Shown here: positions 42,903 through 51,025 of the stretch, one piece after another
Numbering within the stretch: the stretch's first letter is position 1
How the letters are laid out: each line of letters begins with the position of its first letter
NCBI RefSeq assembly: GCF_000280055.1
Contig: NZ_ALAB01000002.1
Coordinates: forward strand, 1 to 64,000
Origin: Alishewanella aestuarii B11
Lineage (GTDB): Bacteria > Pseudomonadota > Gammaproteobacteria > Enterobacterales > Alteromonadaceae
DNA length: 64,000 nucleotides
Reading direction: 5' to 3'
Made by a program: the position numbers and the translations under genes
The notes under the pieces: generated by a model
What the model saw: the letters and a program-made list of their open reading frames with translations, nothing else
The model's database searches: none
Told to the model about the DNA's origin: nothing

Positions 42903-45323
42903 ATGAAGATGATCCTTCGCGCTGCCTTATTGGGTAGCTTGCTCAGTTGCAGTCAACTGGCACTGGCAACGGCTGTGGATATTGGCTATCAGCAGCCGGT
43001 AAAAGAGATTGTAGCTATCGTCGATGCGGCACCAGCACCGGGGGCGATGTTAAGCCCGAATGGCAAGCTGATGCTAAGTACCGGTTTTGCCGCCTTACCA
43101 GGTATTGCCGATCTGGCGGCGCCGGAATACCGGCTGGCTGGTGTAAGGTTTAATCCGGCGAATAATGGTCCGTCACAACCGCGCTATGTCTCGTCATTAC
43201 AATTGATCGAGTTGGATACGCAGCAGACAAAAGCGATCAAAGGCTTGCCGAAGGATCTGAAAGCGGTCAATCTTAATTTCTCCCCCGACAGCCGTTATCT
43301 GGCGTTTATTCAACTGGAAGATAACGAAGCCCAACTGTGGCAGGTGGATCTGCAAAAACTGCGGGCCAGCCGCTGGAGCAATATCCGGTTAAATGCCATC
43401 TGGGGGGGCTCGCTGCAATGGACTGCTGATAGCAAAGCGATTTTTGCCGCCAGTATTCCTGCCAAACGGGGTGCTGAACCGGTGCAAAGCAAGGTGCCAA
43501 CTGGCCCGGTGATTACCGAAGCCCGTGGCCGCACTGCACCAGCGCGCACCTATCAGGATTTGTTAAAAAACAAATATGATGAAGCCCTGTTTAGCTACTA
43601 CTTTACCAGTCAGCTGGTAAAAATCGGCCTGAACAATAAGGTGACTACCCTGGGCAAGCCACAACTGCTGCGTGGTGCCGAGTTATCGCCGGACAATAAC
43701 TTTATTCTGGTCAGCCGTATTGAGCAGCCGTTTTCCTATGCGGTACCGGTATCGCGCTTTGCTTATACCACCGAGGTGTGGGATGCCAGCGGCAAGCTGC
43801 AATATCAGGTGGTGCAGCAACCGGTAGCCGATAATTTACCGATAGCCTTTGATGCGGTTATCACCGGCCGCCGTAGTGTAGGCTGGCGCCCGGATCAGGC
43901 GGCAACGCTATACTGGGCTGAAGCGGCGGATGGTGGCGATCCGGCGAATAAAGTGACGGTACGGGATCAGCTGTTCCAACTGGCAGCGCCTTTTAACGCC
44001 GAGCCAGAAAAGCTGCTGGATTTAAGCTTCCGTTTCTCCTACCTGTTAGCGGCCGCCGATGGCAGCCTGTTGGTCTGGGAGCGTTGGTGGCAGGATCGCA
44101 ATGAAAAAGTCTGGTATCTGGACCCGGCGCAGCAAGCCCGGGTATTCTGGGAGCGCTCTTCTGAAGATCGTTATAATGATCCGGGCAGTCCGTTATTAAC
44201 TACCGCTGCTAACGGCCAGCGCTTGTTGCGGGTAGCGGATGGCGCTATTTATTTAACGGGCGTCGGCGCGTCACCAGAGGGTAACAGACCCTTTATCGAT
44301 CAGCGTCAGCTGGCTACTGGTGAAACCCGCCGTTTATGGCGTTCGGAAGCGCCTTTCTACGAGTTCCCTTTTACGTTGTTACCATCAGGCAAGCTGTTAA
44401 CCCAGCGTGAGGCGCCGGATCTGCCGCCGGATTTCTACCTGCGCGATCTCAGCAGCGGCGAACTGACTGCCCTGACCAAAACACCGCACCCGATGCCACA
44501 TACCCAGGGTATTAGCCGTGAACTGATTAATTATCAGCGTGCGGATGGTATTCCAATGTCGGCGACACTGCTGCTACCTGCCGGCTACGATAAAGCCCGC
44601 GATGGCGCACTGCCGACCGTGATTTGGGCTTATCCGCGCGAGTTCCGCAGTGCTGACGCTGCCGGTCAGGTTAGTGATTCGCCGTACCGTTTTAACCGCA
44701 TCAGTTACTGGACACCGCAGTTCCTGGCAACTCAGGGCTATGCGGTATTGGATAATGCCACCATGCCGATCGTTGGCGAAGGGACGCAGGAGCCGAATGA
44801 TAGCTTTATCGAGCAACTGATCTTAAATGCGGAAGCGGCGATTGCTGCAGGTGTAGAGCGCGGCGTAACAGACCCGAACCGGGTGGCGATTGGCGGTCAT
44901 TCTTATGGTGCCTTTATGACAGCAAATCTACTGGCGCACTCCAATTTGTTTAAAGCCGGTATTGCCCGCAGCGGCGCCTACAACCGTAGCTTAACGCCGT
45001 TCGGTTTCCAGATGGAGCAGCGTACCCTGTGGGATGATCCGGAGTTATATGTGCGGATGTCGCCGTTCTTCCATGCCGAAAAAATTAAGACACCCATACT
45101 GCTGATCCATGGTAGTGATGATAATAACGCCGGCACTTTCCCCATGCAGAGCGAGCGCTTATATCAGGCGATTAAAGGCAACGGCGGCACCACCCGCTTA
45201 GTGATGTTGCCACTGGAATCACACGGCTACCGCGCCCGTGAGTCGGTACTTCATATGCTATGGGAAACTACGGCCTGGCTGGATGAGTTTGTTAAAAACG
45301 CTAAGGCCGATACTGCCGAGTAA
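42903..45323 (+). CDS. S9-family prolyl-oligopeptidase-type serine peptidase
   Basis: An 806-residue secreted peptidase: signal LLGSLLSCSQLALA, then an irregular beta-propeller region (about residues 50-520) and an alpha/beta-hydrolase domain. The nucleophile is the serine in IGGHSYGAFM (about residue 665-667). Other parts of the triad are the Asp in LLIHGSDDNNAGTFPMQS (about 738-755) and the His in LPLESHGYR. The start of the catalytic domain, SATLLLPAGYDK, fits glutamyl or acylaminoacyl-type members. It probably degrades peptides in the periplasm. Confidence 0.93.
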   Translation: MKMILRAALLGSLLSCSQLALATAVDIGYQQPVKEIVAIVDAAPAPGAMLSPNGKLMLSTGFAALPGIADLAAPEYRLAGVRFNPANNGPSQPRYVSSLQLIELDTQQTKAIKGLPKDLKAVNLNFSPDSRYLAFIQLEDNEAQLWQVDLQKLRASRWSNIRLNAIWGGSLQWTADSKAIFAASIPAKRGAEPVQSKVPTGPVITEARGRTAPARTYQDLLKNKYDEALFSYYFTSQLVKIGLNNKVTTLGKPQLLRGAELSPDNNFILVSRIEQPFSYAVPVSRFAYTTEVWDASGKLQYQVVQQPVADNLPIAFDAVITGRRSVGWRPDQAATLYWAEAADGGDPANKVTVRDQLFQLAAPFNAEPEKLLDLSFRFSYLLAAADGSLLVWERWWQDRNEKVWYLDPAQQARVFWERSSEDRYNDPGSPLLTTAANGQRLLRVADGAIYLTGVGASPEGNRPFIDQRQLATGETRRLWRSEAPFYEFPFTLLPSGKLLTQREAPDLPPDFYLRDLSSGELTALTKTPHPMPHTQGISRELINYQRADGIPMSATLLLPAGYDKARDGALPTVIWAYPREFRSADAAGQVSDSPYRFNRISYWTPQFLATQGYAVLDNATMPIVGEGTQEPNDSFIEQLILNAEAAIAAGVERGVTDPNRVAIGGHSYGAFMTANLLAHSNLFKAGIARSGAYNRSLTPFGFQMEQRTLWDDPELYVRMSPFFHAEKIKTPILLIHGSDDNNAGTFPMQSERLYQAIKGNGGTTRLVMLPLESHGYRARESVLHMLWETTAWLDEFVKNAKADTAE

Positions 45324-45324
45324 G

Positions 45325-45352
45325 TTGTGTTGCAATAAAGTTAATCTATAAT
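45325..45352 (+). promoter_or_regulatory. Candidate promoter for the small membrane-protein pair
   Basis: TTGTGT (45325-45330), 16-bp spacer, and a perfect TATAAT (45347-45352). The predicted start point falls at the base of the hairpin at 45354-45380. Confidence 0.55.
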
Positions 45353-45353
45353 A

Positions 45354-45380
45354 AAAAGCGCTGCTAAACCCAGCGCTTTT
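45354..45380 (+). terminator. Hairpin between S9 peptidase and the small membrane-protein genes
   Basis: AAAAGCGCTG (45354-45363) and CAGCGCTTTT (45371-45380) pair perfectly around CTAAACC, followed by GCTTTTTT. It is a good terminator for the peptidase gene, but the downstream ribosome-binding site GGAGG begins only about 9 bases later. Confidence 0.78.
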
Positions 45381-45398
45381 GCTTTTTTGGAGGTAAGC

Positions 45399-45518
45399 AT
45401 GACATGGAGTAAGAAATTCGCTTTAGCCTTGCTGAGTTTGCTGGCGATAGTGGTGGCATATCAGCTTGGTAAGCAGATTGGTGCCTGGATAATCCGTTCT
45501 GGAACAATGATTGGTTAG
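45399..45518 (+). CDS. 39-residue single-span membrane protein
   Basis: ATG at 45399 and TAG at 45516-45518. A strong GGAGGT lies 6 bp upstream. The product MTWSKKFALALLSLLAIVVA followed by YQLGKQIGAW is a short basic start, one membrane helix and a short tail. It resembles no family that I can name. Its end overlaps the start region of the next small frame, so the pair is probably translated together. Confidence 0.6.
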   Translation: MTWSKKFALALLSLLAIVVAYQLGKQIGAWIIRSGTMIG

Positions 45519-45528
45519 TTTCAGTAAG

Positions 45529-45705
45529 ATGATTATCCAATTTCTGCTTGAGATGACATTTGTGTCACTAGGCACTGCATTTGGATGCAAGTTGGGATTT
45601 TGCTTATCCGATAAAGAACCAAAAGCAGACGAAAATAAACAGGTTGTTTATAGTGCGCTTTACAGCGCATTGTTTTATGCACTCTTTAAAATGCTTTCGA
45701 GCTAA
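45529..45705 (+). CDS. Small membrane protein of unknown function
   Basis: A 58-residue frame from ATG 45529 (an upstream TTG at 45511 would overlap the preceding gene by 8 bp and add six residues). A hydrophobic N-terminus, IIQFLLEMTFVSLGTAFGCKLGF, is followed by a charged loop DKEPKADENKQ and a second helix YSALYSALFYALFKMLSS. Both cysteines flank the end of helix one. A terminator at 45703-45728 overlaps its stop codon, supporting a real transcript. Function not known. Confidence 0.55.
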   Translation: MIIQFLLEMTFVSLGTAFGCKLGFCLSDKEPKADENKQVVYSALYSALFYALFKMLSS

Positions 45706-45728
45706 GCCCGGCGTTATGGCCGGGCTTA
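45703..45728. terminator. Terminator after the small membrane-protein pair
   Basis: TAAGCCCGGC and GCCGGGCTTA pair around GTTATG, covering the stop codon of the upstream gene. It lies between that gene and convergent malQ. Confidence 0.75.
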
Positions 45729-45740
45729 TCAAGCTTTAGT

Positions 45741-47879
45741 CTAGCTGCGGGCCTGCTTAATTTCTTGCATCAGCTGCAGTACCTTGTTATCGCTCAGAAT
45801 CGTCTCGATATGCTGCGGTAATTTACGCTGCCAGTTCGCATATTCAGTGCTGGTACCCGGTATATTGACCGGAGTTTCCAGCAATACCAGGTCTTCCAAC
45901 TGATAGGCGAATAAACGCGCCGGCGTCGCTGCGGTATACAGATGACAGGCACGAACCAGAGTTGCCGCATCCGGCTGCGCAATGCCGAGCTGCTGTTGCA
46001 GGATCTGCTTTTCGCTCTCTCGCAGTTGGTGCAGGCTGTCGGCCACAGCTGGACTGGGGAATAAATCCAATTGATGACGCAGCGCTAAATCCAGTTCCTG
46101 CCAGAAGCCGACCAGCGTAGGCATATCGTGCGTGGTCACTGTTGCCAGAGCCTGCGGTGGATAGGTCAGATCCCGATGCTGATAACTGCCAGCCTTTTGC
46201 TCCAGCATAAATACCCGGTAAGACAGCACCTGATAATGCTGCATCAGCTCACTGATTTCCGCCGGTACCGTGCCCAGATCTTCTCCAATGACGACGCAGT
46301 GATTACGTTGGCTTTCCAGCGCTAAAATGGCAAACAGCTCTTGCGCCGGCATCCGTAAATAACACCCGGCTGTAGCATCGGCGCCGAGCGGGCAACACCA
46401 AAGCCGCAATAATGCCATCACATGGTCCAGCCGTAGGGCGCCGGCATAGCGCATATTTGCGCGGATCAGTTCAATAAAGGGTTGATAGGCTTTTTGCCGC
46501 AGCGTCACCGGGTTGTACGCCAGCAAGCCCCAATTCTGGCCTTTTGGTGCCATAATATCCGGCGGTGCACCTACACTTAAATCTAATAAAAAATCATCTG
46601 GCGCGCCCCAGCTCTCGGCACTGCTACGGCTGGTGCCGACAGCGACATCACAGTATAAACCGATGGCCATACCTTGCTTGCGACACTCGGCTTTCACCTC
46701 TGCCAGCTGCAGCTGTGCTAACCACTGTAAATACAGCTGCTGTTCGATAGCGCTGGCATGTTGTTTGGCAAAGGCCGCAACGGCGGGGCTATGCGGGTTT
46801 TGTAGTTCTGGCGGAAATTGCTGCCAGGCGGCGGTTTGCAGATCTTGCCAGAACAATTGGCCCTGTAGTACCGAGAATACAGCCCACTGATACAGACTCA
46901 CACCGGCCTCTGCTACGAAAACCTGAAACGCCTTGGCCCTTTCACTTTGCAGCGCCAGTTCATGTTGCTGAAAATGCTGAAATAGCAAGGCCGCGACCTG
47001 CTGTTTTAAGGCGGCAACAGCCGGATAATCAACATTCGCCGTGGCGCGACAGGCGGCGAGCTGCTGCTGAAAATCGGCACTGGCGACTAGCTGTTGTGCT
47101 GCGGTGCAGGCTTGATAATCCGGCGTTTCATCCAGCGCGACATAAAGCGTGTTTAACCATAAACGGCTGCTGGGGCTGTATGGGCTGCAATCCTGTGGCA
47201 GCATCGGATAGAGCGCATGCAAGGGGTTTAAACCGATAAAATCGTTACCGGCCGCTGCTAATGGGGCAACCATAGCTTTTAAGTCAGCAAAGTCACCCAT
47301 ACCCCAGTTGCGGGCAGAGCGCACCGCGTACAGCTGTAAGGCCGGGCCCATGGTTTTATGCAGGATGGCGCTGTCATGCAGCTGAAAACAGCGGGCCGGC
47401 GTCACAATCAGTTGCTGGCTCAGAGGCTGCTTACCATCAGTTAGCGTCAACTGATGGTAGCCAAGCGGTAGGTCCAGCTGAAACGGCAAATTAAAAGCCA
47501 GCATCGCGACTGTATTTATTTCGGCCTGTTCCACAATATCTTTGGCCTGCAGTAATAATTCACCGCTCAGTACGTCGCCGTCTTCTAATGCGATCTGCCA
47601 CTGCCAATGACTTGCCGCTTTGGCTGCTTCCAGCTGCAATCTGACACTAAAGGGTTGCTGTTGCTCAGCAACCGTTACGGCAGATAAGGGTTCCTGCCAG
47701 CGGGCTTGTTGCAGCTGCGCAATCTGGTTGGCAATAGCTTGCTCGCTACTGAGATCAAAGCCCATAGCCCGCAAAATGCTGGCCTGCACTTCTGCATCAA
47801 TATGCTCTAACTGCCCATTGGCATGCACATAGCTGTCTTGTAAACCCGCCAGGGTGGCGAGTTGCTTAACTTGTCCCAT
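45741..47879 (-). CDS. malQ: 4-alpha-glucanotransferase (amylomaltase)
   Basis: A 712-residue GH77 enzyme that moves maltosyl units between maltodextrins in the cytoplasm. Blocks visible: NWGMGDFADLKAMVAPLAAAGNDFIGLNPLHALYP in segments (about residues 193-230), SPYSPSSRLWLNTLYVAL, the nucleophile region ALRLDHVMALLRLWC (about 475-490), IGEDLGTVP (general acid/base Glu, about 530) and TTHDMPTLVGFW (about 583-594). Length is typical of the long MalQ form with the N-terminal extension. A LacI-type palindrome lies 70 bp upstream. It is divergent from the first TonB receptor. Confidence 0.95.
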   Translation of the reverse strand: MGQVKQLATLAGLQDSYVHANGQLEHIDAEVQASILRAMGFDLSSEQAIANQIAQLQQARWQEPLSAVTVAEQQQPFSVRLQLEAAKAASHWQWQIALEDGDVLSGELLLQAKDIVEQAEINTVAMLAFNLPFQLDLPLGYHQLTLTDGKQPLSQQLIVTPARCFQLHDSAILHKTMGPALQLYAVRSARNWGMGDFADLKAMVAPLAAAGNDFIGLNPLHALYPMLPQDCSPYSPSSRLWLNTLYVALDETPDYQACTAAQQLVASADFQQQLAACRATANVDYPAVAALKQQVAALLFQHFQQHELALQSERAKAFQVFVAEAGVSLYQWAVFSVLQGQLFWQDLQTAAWQQFPPELQNPHSPAVAAFAKQHASAIEQQLYLQWLAQLQLAEVKAECRKQGMAIGLYCDVAVGTSRSSAESWGAPDDFLLDLSVGAPPDIMAPKGQNWGLLAYNPVTLRQKAYQPFIELIRANMRYAGALRLDHVMALLRLWCCPLGADATAGCYLRMPAQELFAILALESQRNHCVVIGEDLGTVPAEISELMQHYQVLSYRVFMLEQKAGSYQHRDLTYPPQALATVTTHDMPTLVGFWQELDLALRHQLDLFPSPAVADSLHQLRESEKQILQQQLGIAQPDAATLVRACHLYTAATPARLFAYQLEDLVLLETPVNIPGTSTEYANWQRKLPQHIETILSDNKVLQLMQEIKQARS

Positions 47880-47948
47880 AGACCACCTGAATTAAGGGAG
47901 TGGTGATTTTTGCCAAGCATAAACAGTGGCGGCTGAAGAAGAAACAAC

Positions 47949-47964
47949 CTGCATACGTATGCAG
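47949..47964. promoter_or_regulatory. Palindromic operator upstream of malQ
   Basis: CTGCATACGTATGCAG is a perfect 16-bp palindrome with a central ACGT, 70 bp before the malQ start. The central CG dyad is typical of LacI-family binding sites. Confidence 0.7.
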
Positions 47965-48111
47965 TGCTTTACAGCGCTAAGCGTTTCAATATTGGCTTTT
48001 TCTGGCAACGGCTGCCGGCGTGTTCATACTTAAGGCAGTTGGCAGCCTGCCTGCTGCACAACGATAGTGCAGCTTGCCGGCAGTTGCACCCGCCTGGGGC
48101 ATCTTTTGCAC

Positions 48112-48129
48112 TATGAATACGTATTCATA
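48112..48129. promoter_or_regulatory. Palindromic operator upstream of the first TonB receptor
   Basis: TATGAATACGTATTCATA is a perfect 18-bp palindrome, 120 bp before the receptor start. Its core TGAATACGTATTCA recurs exactly at 54083-54096. Confidence 0.75.
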
Positions 48130-48248
48130 TTGAGCTGGCGACCGAATAAGTTTAATAAATGAGCATGGCAAAACTGCAGCTGACGAATTTCAGCATGGCT
48201 TTCAGTTTCGCAGTAATAAAACAACAACACTCCGGGGTAGATAGGATT

Positions 48249-50954
48249 ATGACAAAATTTAAACTCAGTATGCTAACGCTGGCTTTAGCCGCAGCTGGCA
48301 GTAGCTCAATGGTGTTTGCTCAACAGGACAACACCGACACTCAGCAGGCACAGGAAGAGGCCGTTGAAGTGATTTCCGTACGCGGCTTTCGTCGCAGCTT
48401 ACAGGAATCACAAAACATTAAGATGTTTAACAGCTCTATTGTAGAAGCTGTTTCTGCTGAAGATATTGGTAAATTACCTGATGTCAGTATTGCAGAGTCG
48501 TTAGCACGTCTACCAGGCTTAACTGCTCAGCGTTTAAACGGTCGTAGTCAGGTCATCAGTATTCGCGGTCTGGCGCCGGATTTCTCGACAGCACTGTTAA
48601 ACGGCCGTGAGCAGGTGAGTTCTGGTGATAACCGCGGTGTGGAGTTTGATCAATATCCGTCTGAACTATTGAGTGGTGTGGTTGTTTATAAAACGCCGGA
48701 CGCTGGTTTAATTGGTCAAGGCCTTGCCGGTACTGCCGATATGCGTTTGGTCAGCCCACTGGCGCATGGTGAGCGCACTGTAGCGGTGAATGCCCGTTAC
48801 GAGTGGAGCCAAATTAGTGCGTTAAATGCTGGTGCAGATGATAAGGGCAATCGTTTTAGCATTTCGTACATTGACCAATTCGCCGACAACACCATTGGTG
48901 TAGCTTTAGGTTACGCCACTATGTCTAACCCAATGCAAATTGAACGTCTTGAAGCCTGGGGTTATGCCGACACAGATGATGGCGATAAAGTGATTGGCGG
49001 TGCTAAAGTCTTTGCGAACTCCAACTTGCTGGAGCGCGATGGCTTTATTGGTGTATTTGAATACAAACCAACTGATAGCTTTAGCAGCGCGGTAGATTTC
49101 TATTACTCTAAGTTTGATGAAACTCAGCGCACCAGCTTTATCGAATTACCGCTGTTGTGGGGTGGCGCACCGCTGGTGAACCCAACAGTAGAAAATGGTT
49201 TAGTGACCTCTGGTGGTTACACTGGAGTTAAGGGTATCGTCCGTAACCATGGTAATTTCCGCGAGGCTGATTTGCTCTCTGTCGGTTGGAAAACTGAATT
49301 TAAATTATCAGATAGCTGGGATGCCACTTTGGATCTGAGCCACTCTTCGCTGGATCGTACTGACCTGATTCTGGAATCTGATGCCGGTACCGGCCCAGCT
49401 GGTTCAGGCGCGCTGGACAATCTGTCGTTCGCGATGAGCGACCGCGGCCCGATTTTCAATTCTACACTGAACTATGCTGATCCTAGCTTAATCCTGCTAA
49501 CCAGCCCGCAAGGTTGGGGTGGCGATATTATTCCTGGTGGTCAGCTGGGTTACTACAACTCACCGTCGATTACCGACGATTTAAATCAGGTACGTTTAAG
49601 TGCCAAAACCATGCTGGATAATGACAACTTCGATTCACTGGAAGTGGGTTTAAACTACAGCAACCGCGAAAAAGACAAGAAAGCCGATGAATTCTTCCTT
49701 GCACTGCCCAATGGTGCCTTGTCAGCACCTATTCCAAATATCGCCGGTACCACCAGCCTGGCGTCTTTTGGTATTCCGGGCATGGTCAGCTATGACCCAC
49801 GTCAGCTAATCGATACCGGCGCCCTGGTACGGGTACGTAACCCTAATGCTGACGTGCTGATCAAAGACTGGAACGTGGCTGAAGATGTGGTAACGGCTTA
49901 TGTAAAACTGGGGATTGTCAGCCGCGTGGGTGAAATCCCGGTGACGGGTAATATCGGTACGCAGATCGTCCATACTGACCAGTCGTCTTATGCGTTAGCG
50001 GCTTCAGGTACCGGTATTAATGTGTCGTCATTCCGGATTGATGGTGGTGATAAGTACTGGGAAGTGTTACCCAGCCTGAACCTGAACTTTGAAGTCGGTA
50101 CCGCTAAATACGTACGCGTTGGTTTAGCCCGTACTATGGCCCGTGCCCGGATGGATCAGCTGCGTGCCAGCCAGGATTACAGCTTCAACCCGGCACTGAA
50201 TAACTCGCAGGCAACACCAGAGCAGAACTCGCCATGGAGCGCGTCTGGCGGTAACCCGGCGCTGCGGCCATGGATTGCGAATGCACTGGATGTCTCTTAC
50301 GAGCAGTACTTTGAAGACAGCAAAGGCTATGTGGCGATTGCGGCTTTCTATAAAGATCTGGAAAGCTATATCTACGACCAGCAAGTGATTCAGGACTTTA
50401 CCGGCTTCCCATCTGGTGGTGAAGTACCAGTGATTAACCAGGGTGTCGCAACCACACCACAAAATGGTAAGGGTGGCCGCATCAATGGCGTGGAATTTAC
50501 CCTGTCTGCCAGTGGCGCGATGATTATGCCTGAACTGGAAAGCTTCGGCGCCATTCTGACCGGCTCCTGGACCGACAGCAGCATTCAGTCTAACCCGAAC
50601 GATCCTTCTACCCCGTTACCAGGTTTATCTGAGCGGGTAGCTAACCTGACGTTCTACTACGAGAACGATGGTTTCTCTGCCCGGGTCAGCAGCCGTTACC
50701 GTTCTGATTTCCTCGGTGAAATTTCAGGCTTTGGTAGTGGCCGTGACCTGCGGATGATTGAAGCTGAGACCGTTGTTGATGCACAAATCAGCTACAGCTT
50801 CTCAGGTCGTTATGAAGGCTTAACCCTGTTACTGCAAGCAAACAACGTAACAGATGAGCCTTTTGTGCGGGTTGAAGGTGATGACAGCCGCCGCGTGATT
50901 GAGTATCAGCGCTATGGCCGTACTTATATGGCAGGTTTATCCTATAAGTTCTAA
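48249..50954 (+). CDS. TonB-dependent receptor, probably for maltodextrin
   Basis: A 901-residue outer-membrane receptor. ATG at 48249 with AGGA upstream gives a clean signal peptide (MTKFKLSMLTLALAAAGSSSMVFAQ); a longer frame opens at 48159. The TonB-box-like region VEVISVRGFRRSLQ is followed by a plug domain with DIGKLPDVSIAESLARLPGLTAQR in segments (about residues 75-100) and ISIRGLAPDFSTALLNGREQ. The barrel ends GLSYKF with the terminal Phe. Carbohydrate-type receptors share the DVSIAESLARLPG pattern. Its operator palindrome and neighbours (malQ, pullulanase) point to maltodextrins; the ligand is inferred. Confidence 0.93.
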   Translation: MTKFKLSMLTLALAAAGSSSMVFAQQDNTDTQQAQEEAVEVISVRGFRRSLQESQNIKMFNSSIVEAVSAEDIGKLPDVSIAESLARLPGLTAQRLNGRSQVISIRGLAPDFSTALLNGREQVSSGDNRGVEFDQYPSELLSGVVVYKTPDAGLIGQGLAGTADMRLVSPLAHGERTVAVNARYEWSQISALNAGADDKGNRFSISYIDQFADNTIGVALGYATMSNPMQIERLEAWGYADTDDGDKVIGGAKVFANSNLLERDGFIGVFEYKPTDSFSSAVDFYYSKFDETQRTSFIELPLLWGGAPLVNPTVENGLVTSGGYTGVKGIVRNHGNFREADLLSVGWKTEFKLSDSWDATLDLSHSSLDRTDLILESDAGTGPAGSGALDNLSFAMSDRGPIFNSTLNYADPSLILLTSPQGWGGDIIPGGQLGYYNSPSITDDLNQVRLSAKTMLDNDNFDSLEVGLNYSNREKDKKADEFFLALPNGALSAPIPNIAGTTSLASFGIPGMVSYDPRQLIDTGALVRVRNPNADVLIKDWNVAEDVVTAYVKLGIVSRVGEIPVTGNIGTQIVHTDQSSYALAASGTGINVSSFRIDGGDKYWEVLPSLNLNFEVGTAKYVRVGLARTMARARMDQLRASQDYSFNPALNNSQATPEQNSPWSASGGNPALRPWIANALDVSYEQYFEDSKGYVAIAAFYKDLESYIYDQQVIQDFTGFPSGGEVPVINQGVATTPQNGKGGRINGVEFTLSASGAMIMPELESFGAILTGSWTDSSIQSNPNDPSTPLPGLSERVANLTFYYENDGFSARVSSRYRSDFLGEISGFGSGRDLRMIEAETVVDAQISYSFSGRYEGLTLLLQANNVTDEPFVRVEGDDSRRVIEYQRYGRTYMAGLSYKF

Positions 50955-50971
50955 TCACACCTGACGTGAGT

Positions 50972-51010
50972 AAAGGCCCCTGTTACTATCGAGCATAGAC
51001 AGGGGCCTTT
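50972..51010 (+). terminator. Terminator between the first receptor and the halogenase-like gene
   Basis: AAAGGCCCCTGT and ACAGGGGCCTTT form a 12-bp stem (50972-50983 with 50999-51010) followed by TTT. The next gene's GGAGG lies only 7 bp further on. It may reduce, not abolish, expression of the downstream gene. Confidence 0.8.
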
Positions 51011-51025
51011 TTTGTTGGAGGTAAG

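Larger units (their letters stand above)
47880..48248. promoter_or_regulatory. Divergent control region of malQ and the first TonB receptor
   Basis: This 369-bp region carries no supported gene. It holds two palindromes (47949-47964 and 48112-48129) and a short inverted repeat GCTGCAC/GTGCAGC near 48053-48074. The two palindromes lie near malQ and near the receptor gene respectively. Confidence 0.6.

Noticed and set aside
42721-42906. 61-codon frame before the S9 peptidase
   Set aside because: No ribosome-binding site or hydrophobic or domain feature, and it overlaps the peptidase start; treated as intergenic.
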